From Chitinophagaceae bacterium (GTDB taxonomy: Bacteria > Bacteroidota > Bacteroidia > Chitinophagales > Chitinophagaceae): DNA of 64,000 nt. Within the stretch, counting starts at the first letter, position 1; each line of letters begins with the position of its first letter. A program made the translations under genes and the position numbers. The stretch spans positions 44,411-108,410 of the forward strand of contig JANWIJ010000097.1 of assembly GCA_025449935.1 (NCBI GenBank), given 5' to 3'. This document shows, in pieces, positions 1 through 8,353 of this stretch. The notes under the pieces are model-generated. The model was given only the letters and a program-made list of their open reading frames with translations, did no database searches and was not told where the DNA came from.

Positions 1-152
1 TTCATCCTGATGAATTTGCCGGGTACCGGGAGATTGGATACCAGCTTGGACTTGACTATGTGGAAAGCGGGCCATTGGTGCGTTCTTCCTACCACAGTGA
101 AAGGCATGTGTTTGCGGGATTGGGAAGGAAAGAGTGGGAGGCAAGCCGATAG
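1..152 (+). CDS. lipA: Lipoyl synthase, C-terminal fragment (5' end outside window)
   Basis: The frame that begins at base 3 reads through to a TAG at 150-152 and gives about 49 residues. They match the end of lipoyl synthase, the radical SAM enzyme that inserts two sulfurs into octanoyl groups on E2 and H proteins. The string [13 protein letters not shown] is the hallmark C-terminal motif of LipA: it carries the RSSYH serine that ligates the auxiliary iron-sulfur cluster. The SAM-cluster cysteines lie upstream, outside the window. The fragment ends normally about 50 bases before the next gene. Identification rests on this motif and is firm; nothing can be said about its promoter or partners. 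Confidence 0.9.
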   Translation, partial: HPDEFAGYREIGYQLGLDYVESGPLVRSSYHSERHVFAGLGRKEWEASR

Positions 153-202
153 TCCTGGGTCTGGCTGCGGCCCCGGTGGTTTGAAATTTGTTATTTGGAA
201 CC

Positions 203-1204
203 ATGCAAAAAATACTTTTCAATTCTACAATAATTCTCACTGTTTTTTTTGCGATCCCGTCGGTTTCATTTGGGCAACTGCAATGGAAAAACGTTGACAC
301 GCTATTTCAGCCATTACCAGCTTCCATGCATATTTACAAAACCACCGGGTTGCTGGATGGTAAACCCAATATTGCCTACTACGTGGAAGCAGATCTCTCT
401 GCACGTGAATTATCCTTTATTGCGGATACGGCATACAACGGCAGATTGACTCCCTCGCAGTTTTTCAGGAAGGCTCAGGAGGGAAATCTGAGTTTTGATG
501 AACAGTTCCGCCTACCGGTCCTGGTAGTTAACACGACATTTTTTTCATTTGCAACAAACCAGAATCTCAACGTCGTGATCAATAATGGACGTTTGCTGGC
601 TCATAATGTGCACAGCCTGCCGGGCAGGGGCAAGGATACATTAACCTATCGCCATCCTTATGGCAGCGCGATCGGGATCAGCAAAAAACGAAAAGCCGAT
701 ATAGCCTGGGTGTTGACTGACTCCACTAAACAAGATGCATTTGCAAGCCAGTCACCGGTTGGATTAGTAAGAGATGTTGTGACGCATTATGATTTCAAGT
801 ACGCAAAGACGAGGGGGCCATTCCGTAAATGGAACGTTGTAACCGCGGTAGGTGGTGGACCTGTCCTGGTACAGTACGGAGAAGTAAAGATCACTAACAA
901 CGAAGAATGGAAATTTGCCGGAAACGCGGTCAACGATAAACATCCGCGTACAGCAATGGGTTATACCCCGGATGGGAAATTGATCGTACTGGTCGTAGAA
1001 GGAAGGCACCCGGGAACGGCCGAAGGCGCATCGCTTACACAGCTTGCACAAATGTTAAAGGATATAGGTTGCGAAGAGGCACTTAATCTTGATGGTGGAG
1101 GAAGCAGTTGTATGCTGATCAATGGAAAGGAAACGATCAAAGTTTCTGATGCAGGCGGCCAGCGGCCGGTGCCGGCTGTGTTTATGATTAAATGGAAGAA
1201 ATAG
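203..1204 (+). CDS. Secreted phosphodiester glycosidase family (NAGPA/DUF2233) protein
   Basis: Predicted exported protein of 333 residues with a signal peptide (residues 1-25, ending near SVSFGQ). The family domain fills the rest: a VVNTTFFSF strand (about 109-116), TAMGYTPDG (about 250-258) and the NLDGGGSS signature (about 295-302), which is the core of the NAGPA/phosphodiester glycosidase fold. Relatives cleave sugar phosphodiester bonds, for example uncovering mannose-6-phosphate in eukaryotes; the bacterial substrates are mostly unknown. A TTG at 188 lies in frame, but the ATG at 203 gives a clean signal peptide and was chosen. It follows lipA by 50 bases and faces the ROK gene. The substrate here cannot be inferred. 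Confidence 0.82.
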   Translation: MQKILFNSTIILTVFFAIPSVSFGQLQWKNVDTLFQPLPASMHIYKTTGLLDGKPNIAYYVEADLSARELSFIADTAYNGRLTPSQFFRKAQEGNLSFDEQFRLPVLVVNTTFFSFATNQNLNVVINNGRLLAHNVHSLPGRGKDTLTYRHPYGSAIGISKKRKADIAWVLTDSTKQDAFASQSPVGLVRDVVTHYDFKYAKTRGPFRKWNVVTAVGGGPVLVQYGEVKITNNEEWKFAGNAVNDKHPRTAMGYTPDGKLIVLVVEGRHPGTAEGASLTQLAQMLKDIGCEEALNLDGGGSSCMLINGKETIKVSDAGGQRPVPAVFMIKWKK

Positions 1205-1263
1205 CTGTGTAGTTTAAGGTCTAACGTTAGTGAAGTTTCCTAGTTTTCGCTTTCGCATTTCGT

Positions 1264-2220
1264 TCAGTCCCACACCAGCGCACTGGCACCAAGTATTGCT
1301 GCATCCGCTTCTTTTAATTCACTGAACATCACTTTGACCTTGTTCCTGAATATCTGGATCAGGTTGGCTTCCATCGTCTCACGGGTGGGATTCATGATCA
1401 GGTCTCCTGCCTTGGTCAGACCCCCAAATAATACAATCGCTTCAGGTGAAGAGAACATCACGAAATTGGCGAGTGCTTCCCCCAGAATCTGCCCGGTGAA
1501 TTCAAAAATCTGGTTGGCAATTTTATCTCCTTTCAGTGCACACTCATACACGGTCTGGCTGGTGATGAGGTCGTTGATACTGTAATCCCTCAATAAGCTT
1601 TCTTCTTTCGGGTGTTGTGTGAGCAGTTCCAGCGCGGTTTCCCTGACACCGGTAGCTGATGCATAAGACTCGAGCGAACCTCTCAGACCAGTTCCCGGGT
1701 GAAGTCTTCCGCCCGGCCGGATAATGGTATGACCCAGTTCACCGGCGAATCCATCATGCCCCAGTACAATTTTACCGTCAATCACAATCCCGCTTCCCAC
1801 GCCCGTACCAAGGGTGATCGTAATAAAATGCTTCATGCCCCTGGCGCAACCGTACATCATTTCACCCATGGCAGCTGCATTGGCATCATTGGTCAATTTT
1901 ACTTTGAGACCAAATTTTTCAGCCACCATTTTTGCAAGGGGTATGATGCCTCTCCATTTTAGGTTGGCAGCATATTCAATATTACCCGTATAATAATTTC
2001 CGTTGGGGGCACCAATACCAATACCGGCAAATTGACTTACCCCGCCTGCTTTTTCAATCAGCGGCATGAGTTTGTCATGCAGGTCATCAATAAATCCCTG
2101 CACACTATCGTGCTCGTTGGTCAGTAACCTGTCCTGCACCAGGATGTGTCCGGCGCGGTCAACCACACCAAACTTCGTGTTGGTGCCGCCAATATCAATA
2201 CCAATAGCGAGATCTGCCAT
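1264..2220 (-). CDS. ROK family sugar kinase, probable glucokinase
   Basis: 318-residue ROK-family kinase, expected to phosphorylate glucose or a related hexose with ATP in the cytoplasm. The phosphate-binding loop is GIDIGGTNTK (7-16), the catalytic Asp lies in NDANAA (D112), and ITLGTGVGSG (134-144) and GELGH (160-164) are typical. The zinc site is unusual: ROK proteins normally follow the zinc His with a CxCGxxGCxE motif, but here the matching stretch (171-184) reads RLHPGTGLRGSLE, with no cysteine. It lies 10 bases downstream of a sugar permease gene on the same strand, so the two are probably cotranscribed, and next to glycogen genes, which supports a glucokinase role. Substrate is inferred, not shown. 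Confidence 0.85.
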   Translation of the reverse strand: MADLAIGIDIGGTNTKFGVVDRAGHILVQDRLLTNEHDSVQGFIDDLHDKLMPLIEKAGGVSQFAGIGIGAPNGNYYTGNIEYAANLKWRGIIPLAKMVAEKFGLKVKLTNDANAAAMGEMMYGCARGMKHFITITLGTGVGSGIVIDGKIVLGHDGFAGELGHTIIRPGGRLHPGTGLRGSLESYASATGVRETALELLTQHPKEESLLRDYSINDLITSQTVYECALKGDKIANQIFEFTGQILGEALANFVMFSSPEAIVLFGGLTKAGDLIMNPTRETMEANLIQIFRNKVKVMFSELKEADAAILGASALVWD

Positions 2221-2230
2221 AAGAATTTTA

Positions 2231-3889
2231 TTAATGTCCGCCGCTGCTTACTTCCGCATCATAATCAATCCCCTGTTTTTTCAAAATTCCTTTTACTGCA
2301 AAAGCAAAGAATGCCAGGTAACCAAAACATAATGCAGCGATGATGTACGACTGGTGAATACCCATTATATCGGCAAGCTTGCCCTGGATCGGGGGTATAA
2401 TACCACCTCCAAGGATCATCATGATCAGGAAAGCGGATCCCTGGGATGTATATTTCCCGATACCCGCAATTGCCAGGCTGAATATACAGGGCCACATGAT
2501 CGAACATACCAGGCCACCGCTCAGGAATGCATAAATAGCCACCGTACCCGTAGTCATCAGTCCGATCACCATGGCAACAATTCCAAGCAGGCTAAAGATC
2601 AGCATGGTTCTCGCCGGCTTGTCCTTACTAAGGTAGGAAGCAGCGATCTGTACCAATACACAAATCACATAAAAATACAGGGGCTTCATATTATATTTTG
2701 CCAGGGTGTTAATCCCGATGAGGATTCCAAAGGCAACCAGGGGCACCACAAACTGTAATATTGTTTTTGTATTCTTTTTCAGGTTAAAAGCACTGATGGC
2801 ACCTGTCCACCGGCCGATCATCAAACTGCCCCAGTACATAACAATAAATGGAGTGGCTTCCGAGGCTGAATGTGAGCCAAAGCTTTCCTGTCTCAATAAT
2901 TCTCCCAGGTTACTGCCGATGGCGACTTCCACACCCACATACACAAAAATGGCGAGCATTCCCAGGACAAGCTGCGGGTATTGCATGGCACCCCAACCTT
3001 CTGGTTTTTTCCTGGCACTGGTATTGGCAATAATCAACCCGGCAACAACGACCAGCAGCGCCCCGATCAACCATTTTAACCGGTATGATTCCATCGCATG
3101 TTTTTCATCAGCAGTCGCATTCGTAAGATCGGTTTTGTAACTGTCAAAAACGGGTACAAACATCACAACGAGCAGTACCGTCATGATGAGTAATGTATAA
3201 AGTGCCTTATTCGCTTTCTCTGTTTTTTCCAGCAATTTCCCCGATGGCACTTTCTTTGAGAAATAGAACATAGCGGCAGCGCCGATAAAAAGGATACCTA
3301 CAAACATGTATAGCTGGATCACTTTTGACAAACTCAGCGCGGCAATCTTTTCATCAGTAATTGCCGCCGTTGTTCCAAATAGTGCAAATGCCACCACCAA
3401 CGGCCCTATGGAAGTACCAAAAGAATTCACACCACCGCCGAGGTTGACCCGGCTGGTGCCCGTGGCAGGGTCGCCCAGCGAGATGGCAAATGGTTGCGCG
3501 GCTGTTTGTTGTAAGGAGAACCCAAGCGCAACAATAAAGAGACCCATCAGCATTCCGCCGAAACTGTTCCCGTTAACTGCCACGATCATGGCTGCTGCGC
3601 CCAGGGCGGAAAAGAGCAGGCCATACACAATACTGTTTTTGAAACCCCATTTGCCCACCAGGTCCTTGCCGCCGAAGGCGCCATAGGCAAACAGGGCCAA
3701 AGCACCTATGTAGTAAGCGGTATAAAAAGCAAAATCTATCAGCTGGCTCTGGAACTGGTCAAGGTGAAAATAATGTTTGCAAAAGGGAATAAACACACTA
3801 TTACCGGCTGCAATAAAACCCCAGAAGAAGAATACTGTGACTAAAGTACCTAGTGCGCCGTAATTAGTGGGTTGTTTGGGTTGAGTCAT
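2231..3889 (-). CDS. FucP/GluP-type sugar MFS transporter
   Basis: 552-residue inner-membrane transporter of the fucose/glucose-galactose H+ symporter branch of the MFS. The N-terminal helix region has [18 protein letters not shown], followed by the [15 protein letters not shown] segment typical of FucP relatives, and the second half carries [13 protein letters not shown] and [11 protein letters not shown]. FucP proteins are usually about 410-440 residues; the extra length is mainly a longer centre between the two six-helix halves (roughly 210-310), which includes additional hydrophobic stretches. It is followed after 10 bases by the ROK kinase, giving an import-then-phosphorylate pair beside glgA. 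The likely cargo is glucose or a related hexose; this is inferred from context. Confidence 0.85.
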   Translation of the reverse strand: MTQPKQPTNYGALGTLVTVFFFWGFIAAGNSVFIPFCKHYFHLDQFQSQLIDFAFYTAYYIGALALFAYGAFGGKDLVGKWGFKNSIVYGLLFSALGAAAMIVAVNGNSFGGMLMGLFIVALGFSLQQTAAQPFAISLGDPATGTSRVNLGGGVNSFGTSIGPLVVAFALFGTTAAITDEKIAALSLSKVIQLYMFVGILFIGAAAMFYFSKKVPSGKLLEKTEKANKALYTLLIMTVLLVVMFVPVFDSYKTDLTNATADEKHAMESYRLKWLIGALLVVVAGLIIANTSARKKPEGWGAMQYPQLVLGMLAIFVYVGVEVAIGSNLGELLRQESFGSHSASEATPFIVMYWGSLMIGRWTGAISAFNLKKNTKTILQFVVPLVAFGILIGINTLAKYNMKPLYFYVICVLVQIAASYLSKDKPARTMLIFSLLGIVAMVIGLMTTGTVAIYAFLSGGLVCSIMWPCIFSLAIAGIGKYTSQGSAFLIMMILGGGIIPPIQGKLADIMGIHQSYIIAALCFGYLAFFAFAVKGILKKQGIDYDAEVSSGGH

Positions 3890-4096
3890 GGCAATCGTTT
3901 AGTATTTGATAAGGTGTTGAAAATAGAACAAATTTTGTTTCAAATGAAAAATAGCTGCTCTGCTGTTAACAGCTTGTATAAAAAATTGGTCAGGGCTGTT
4001 AGGGGTATTTTGAAAACACCCGTTAATCTTTCTGTTTTCATTTTTGCCGTCAGGAATAAACCCCTTAATTTCAGAGTAAATCTTGTTGCATAAAAA

Positions 4097-5518
4097 ATGG
4101 AGATTATTCACGTAGCAGCCGAATGTTATCCCGTGGCAAAAGCCGGGGGGTTGGGTGATGTGGTGGGCGCATTGCCAAAATACCAGGCAGAGCTCGGGCA
4201 TGTTGCGAAAGTGGTAATGCCCATGTACCGCACAAAATTCTTGTATGAAAACGAATGGGAACTGGTGCACGAGGGAGGACAACACCTGGGCCCGCATTTT
4301 TTTCACTATAGTATTATCAGGGAGAAAACAAATAAACTCGGGTTTGATCTTTTTCTCGTTGATATAAACGGCCTGCTGGATCGCGAAAAGATTTATGGAT
4401 ATGATGATGATACGGAAAGGTTCCTGTCTTTCCAGGTAGCCGTGTGCGACTGGATTAATAAATGGCAGCATAGCCCTGATGTGATACATTGTCATGATCA
4501 CCATACGGCGCTGATTCCTTTTATGATGAAGTATTGCCTGGAGTTCCGGCAAAAACTGGCAGGGGTGCCAAGTGTCTTTACCGTACACAATGCACAATAC
4601 CAGGGATGGATCAGCTGGGACAAATATTATTACCTGCCGGCCTTTGACAGCTGGAAATGGGGAATGCTGGATTGGGATAAAACCATTAACCCCATGGCAT
4701 CCGCTGTAAAGTGTGCCTGGAAAGTAACCACGGTCAGCAGCAGTTACCTGCACGAATTGAAAGATACCGCCAATGGACTTGAAAAATTATTTGACTATGA
4801 ACAGGGCAAAAGCCTGGGCATATTAAATGGTATCGATACACAGGTATGGGACCCGCTGACTGATACCATGATTGCAAAAAACTACGATAAGGAATTAGTG
4901 ATAAAAGGGAAACGGAAAAATAAGAAAGAACTGGCGGGCAGGTTTGGATTAGACCCGGACAAACCCCTGATATCTTTTGTAGGCAGGCTGGTCAATGAAA
5001 AAGCGGCGGATCTTTTGCCGGATGCCATCAGCCAGTCGATTTATCAGCATCATGGCCATGCGAATTTCCTGGTCCTGGGCTCCGGTGACCCGGTACTGGA
5101 GGATAAATTGGACCAGATGAAACACCAGTTTAATGGTTATTATAATTCGTATATCGGGTACAGTGAGCCGCTCAGTCATCTTATCTATGCAGGCTCTGAT
5201 TTTTTATTAATGCCAAGCCGGGTGGAGCCCTGCGGCCTGAACCAGATGTATGCCCTTCGTTATGGAACCGTACCAATGGTTAGAAATATTGGGGGGTTGC
5301 GGGATACAGTAACAGACATGGGAGACTGGCAGGGTACGGGCATTCGTTTTGACCAGGCTTCAGTTGGGGACATTACCTATTCGGTCGGCAGGGCTATTGA
5401 CCTTTACCAGAATAAACCTGACCTTTATAACTGGATGCGCGGGCATATGATGACAATTGATCATTCATGGGACAGTTCTGCACAACAATACATCGATCTG
5501 TATAAGTCATTGAAATAA
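4097..5518 (+). CDS. glgA: Glycogen synthase (ADP-glucose type, GT5)
   Basis: 473 residues, the normal size for bacterial glycogen synthase, which adds glucose from ADP-glucose to the non-reducing end of alpha-1,4-glucan. The N-terminal KAGGL motif (15-19) binds ADP-glucose; HCHDHHTA (131-138), NGID (244-247) and FVGRL (294-298) follow in GT5 order; EPCGLNQMYALRYG (377-390) carries the catalytic-region Glu and the nucleotide-sugar site. It starts the plus-strand glycogen group and ends 10 bases before glgC. The 207-base divergent gap to the sugar permease must hold its promoter, but I could not pick a convincing box. A 284-codon open frame on the opposite strand is a shadow. Confidence 0.96.
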   Translation: MEIIHVAAECYPVAKAGGLGDVVGALPKYQAELGHVAKVVMPMYRTKFLYENEWELVHEGGQHLGPHFFHYSIIREKTNKLGFDLFLVDINGLLDREKIYGYDDDTERFLSFQVAVCDWINKWQHSPDVIHCHDHHTALIPFMMKYCLEFRQKLAGVPSVFTVHNAQYQGWISWDKYYYLPAFDSWKWGMLDWDKTINPMASAVKCAWKVTTVSSSYLHELKDTANGLEKLFDYEQGKSLGILNGIDTQVWDPLTDTMIAKNYDKELVIKGKRKNKKELAGRFGLDPDKPLISFVGRLVNEKAADLLPDAISQSIYQHHGHANFLVLGSGDPVLEDKLDQMKHQFNGYYNSYIGYSEPLSHLIYAGSDFLLMPSRVEPCGLNQMYALRYGTVPMVRNIGGLRDTVTDMGDWQGTGIRFDQASVGDITYSVGRAIDLYQNKPDLYNWMRGHMMTIDHSWDSSAQQYIDLYKSLK

Positions 5519-5528
5519 ACGATTGGTT

Positions 5529-6821
5529 ATGGCAGTAAGAACAATCACAAACACAAAAGAAATTCTTTCCGTCATCCTGGGTGGGGGTGCAGGATCAAGA
5601 CTATACCCGTTAACCGCCAGCCGGTCCAAACCCGCAGTACCCATTGCCGGCAAATACAGGCTGGTAGATATCCCGATTTCCAATTGTTTGAATAATGGAA
5701 TAGGAAGGATGTTTGTATTGACACAATTCAATTCTGCTTCACTCAACAGGCATATCAAGAATACTTATCACTTCAGCGCATTCAGCAAAGCATTTGTCGA
5801 TATCCTGGCTGCTGAACAAACGCCCGATAATCCTACCTGGTACCAGGGCACGGCTGATGCGGTAAGACAGGGGTTACGGCATATTGAACCTTTTGAAAGT
5901 GACTATGTACTTATCCTTTCCGGTGACCAGCTTTACCAGATGGACTTTGCCGAAATGCTCGAGAATCATAAGAAATTAGGCGCTGATATTTCCGTGGCTA
6001 CCATACCTGTCAACGAACGGGAAGCCCCGGAATTTGGCATACTGAAATCGGGAGATGGATTGATCAAATCCTTTATCGAAAAGCCAAAAAAAGAATTATT
6101 GCCCGATTGGTTAAGTGATACGGGATTGGACATGCAACGTTCCGGAAGAAACTACCTGGCCAGCATGGGTATCTATATTTTTAACCGCAAATTATTATTT
6201 ACCCAACTGGAAAATGAATTTAAGGAGGCGACTGACTTTGGCAAAGAGATTATCCCCCAGTCCATACTGAAATATAAAGTGGCCAGCTACCAGTATGATG
6301 GCTACTGGACCGATATCGGTAATATTTATTCCTTTTTTGAGGCGAACCTTGACCTGACAAAGGAATTGCCTTCTTTCAATCTGTTTGATAACGACAGGAC
6401 TATTTATACCAGGCCCCGTATGCTGCCGCCCGCCAAGATAAGCGGCACCACCCTGGAAAAAACGCTAGTCGCGGAAGGTTCCATTATTCATGCATCAAGA
6501 ATTGAGAACAGTGTGATTGGCATCCGGGCCCGGATAGGACTTGGATCTACGCTGGTCAGCACCTATACCATGGGAAACGACCAATATGAGACACTGGAGG
6601 ATATTGCTTTTGCACAGGCTACCGGCATACCCCTGCTGGGTATTGGAAGCCGGTGTTATATAAAAAATGCCATCCTGGATAAGAACTGCCGGATCGGTGA
6701 TGATGTGCATATCAATGGAGGACCCGATATTGAAAATACCGATCATGCTTTATACACGGTGAAGGATGGCATCGTAGTGATAAAAAAAGGAGCCATCATT
6801 CCCAATGGATTTATCATCTGA
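5529..6821 (+). CDS. glgC: Glucose-1-phosphate adenylyltransferase (ADP-glucose pyrophosphorylase)
   Basis: About 430 residues. The enzyme makes ADP-glucose from ATP and glucose-1-phosphate, the committed step of glycogen synthesis, and is usually allosteric. The nucleotidyltransferase loop is LGGGAGSRLYPLT near residue 20, followed by SKPAVPIAGKYRLVDI; YWTDIGNI (about 260) is another family motif; the C-terminal third has the hexapeptide-like pattern of the left-handed beta-helix (SVIGIRARIG, AILDKNCRIG). A TTG two codons upstream (5523) is in frame, but the ATG at 5529 is the natural start. It follows glgA by 10 bases and supplies its substrate, so the two are an operon. Confidence 0.96.
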   Translation: MAVRTITNTKEILSVILGGGAGSRLYPLTASRSKPAVPIAGKYRLVDIPISNCLNNGIGRMFVLTQFNSASLNRHIKNTYHFSAFSKAFVDILAAEQTPDNPTWYQGTADAVRQGLRHIEPFESDYVLILSGDQLYQMDFAEMLENHKKLGADISVATIPVNEREAPEFGILKSGDGLIKSFIEKPKKELLPDWLSDTGLDMQRSGRNYLASMGIYIFNRKLLFTQLENEFKEATDFGKEIIPQSILKYKVASYQYDGYWTDIGNIYSFFEANLDLTKELPSFNLFDNDRTIYTRPRMLPPAKISGTTLEKTLVAEGSIIHASRIENSVIGIRARIGLGSTLVSTYTMGNDQYETLEDIAFAQATGIPLLGIGSRCYIKNAILDKNCRIGDDVHINGGPDIENTDHALYTVKDGIVVIKKGAIIPNGFII

Positions 6822-6938
6822 AATTTCCTGTTTTTTTGTTTTTGCATGTGTACTTCTTACATAAAACTCCTTACCTTCCATTAACATTTTTCCAGGAGCT
6901 TCATCCCCTGTGAAGTTTTATTCTTTTCCCAAATCAAT

Positions 6939-6960
6939 ATACCCTCCAGGGGCTGGGTAT
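6939..6960. repeat. Inverted repeat just upstream of the sugar MFS start
   Basis: ATACCC and GGGTAT flank a 10-base centre, 11 bases before the ATG at 6972. It could be an operator or a hairpin over the ribosome binding region. The arms are only six bases, so this is a weak call based on position. Confidence 0.25.
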
Positions 6961-6971
6961 CACCATTGCTT

Positions 6972-8348
6972 ATGTCATCTGCTTACACCGGTCAAAAGCC
7001 AAAGCTCAGCCTCAGCCAGATTATAAATATGAGTGTTGGTTTTTTTGGAATCCAGTTCGGCTGGGATCTGCAAAGAGCCAATATGGGGCGCATCTACGAA
7101 AACCTGGGTGCTAACCCAGATGAAGTTCCATTGCTTTTCCTGGCTGCACCGCTTACCGGCTTACTTGTTCAGCCCATTATTGGTTATATGAGCGACAGAA
7201 CATGGCATCCCAAGTGGGGAAGAAGAAGACCCTATTTTATGATCGGGGCAATTCTAAGTTCCATTGCATTGATTTTTATGCCGCATAGCAGCGAATTGTG
7301 GATGGCTGCAGGTCTGCTTTGGGTATTGGATGTGTTTGGAAATGTGGCGATGGAACCTTTCCGTGCATTTGTAACCGACAAACTACCCGACTCACAGGTT
7401 AACCGGGGTTTTATTATGCAGAGCCTTATGATTGGCCTGGGAGGAAGCATTGCCTCTGCCTTGCCCTGGTTAATGAAAAATGTTTTCAGTTTTGCAAATA
7501 CGGCAGCACAGGGTGGTATCCCGGAAAATGTAAAGTGGTCGTTTTATATTGGGTCTTTCTTTTTTATTTCCTCGGTTTTATATACGGTGTTTACAACAAA
7601 AGAATATCCACCTTCCGATTTAAAGTTTAAGGATAAAGTAAAAGAATCCAATAAAGGATTTGGAGGAGGCGCACGGGAAATATTTGCAGCACTTAACAAC
7701 ATGCCGAAAAGGATGAAGATTGTTTCGTTGGTTCAGTTCTTTACCTGGCCCGGCCTTTTCCTGATGTGGTTTTATTACACCACGGCCGTGGCTGTAAATG
7801 TCTTTGGCGGAAAAGATGCCAGCGATCCTGTCTACGCCGAAGGGGCTGATTTTGGGAGCCTCACTTTGTCATTTTACAGTGTGGTAACTTTTTTGTTCGC
7901 GCTGGTACTGCCGGTTATAGCGGACAGGTTGGGAAGAAAACTTACACATACGCTCTGTCTTCTCTGCGGGGCATTGGGACTTATCAGCGTAAGCTGGGTA
8001 GAAGACAAGAATTTGTTGTTCGTAAGTATGACCGGGATTGGTATTGCCTGGGCCAGTATTCTTTCCATGCCCTATGCCATGCTGAGTGGTTCCCTGCCAA
8101 AAGACAAAGTCGGGATTTACATGGGGATCTTTAATTTCTTTATCGTATTGCCGGAGATTATTGCCTCGCTGGGATTTGGCTGGCTGATGAAGAATGTGTT
8201 GAACAATAACCGCATGGCGGCCGTGGAGATTGGCGGTGGGTTAATGATAGTTGCCGCAGCCATCTGTTTCTTTTTTATTAAAGAGAATAAACGGGTAAAT
8301 GAAACCGAAACGGTAAAACTTGAGATCGAAGAACAAAGACCCATATAA
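6972..8348 (+). CDS. SLC45-like sugar MFS transporter (maltose/sucrose type)
   Basis: 458-residue inner-membrane MFS protein. It has features of the glycoside-pentoside-hexuronide/SLC45 side of the MFS: MSVGFFGIQFGWDLQRANMG in helix 1, the loop SDRTWHPKWGRRRPY (conserved DRxxxxxGRRRP), and ADRLGRK in the second half. Twelve hydrophobic segments are visible. Relatives in Bacteroidota carry maltose, maltodextrins or other disaccharides. The start chosen is the ATG at 6972; a TTG at 6966 is in frame. It lies 150 bases after glgC and 5 bases before a secreted GH13 enzyme, which suggests that it imports the products of that enzyme. The exact sugar is inferred. Confidence 0.86.
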   Translation: MSSAYTGQKPKLSLSQIINMSVGFFGIQFGWDLQRANMGRIYENLGANPDEVPLLFLAAPLTGLLVQPIIGYMSDRTWHPKWGRRRPYFMIGAILSSIALIFMPHSSELWMAAGLLWVLDVFGNVAMEPFRAFVTDKLPDSQVNRGFIMQSLMIGLGGSIASALPWLMKNVFSFANTAAQGGIPENVKWSFYIGSFFFISSVLYTVFTTKEYPPSDLKFKDKVKESNKGFGGGAREIFAALNNMPKRMKIVSLVQFFTWPGLFLMWFYYTTAVAVNVFGGKDASDPVYAEGADFGSLTLSFYSVVTFLFALVLPVIADRLGRKLTHTLCLLCGALGLISVSWVEDKNLLFVSMTGIGIAWASILSMPYAMLSGSLPKDKVGIYMGIFNFFIVLPEIIASLGFGWLMKNVLNNNRMAAVEIGGGLMIVAAAICFFFIKENKRVNETETVKLEIEEQRPI

Positions 8349-8353
8349 TTTTT

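Noticed and set aside
1221..1230. Ten-base palindrome CTAACGTTAG between two convergent genes
   Set aside because: It is short, lacks a T-run and lies between gene ends, so it is not supported as a terminator or operator.
3899..4753. 284-codon open frame on the minus strand
   Set aside because: It lies opposite the well-supported glgA gene, has no family motif and odd composition (many His, Cys, Phe).
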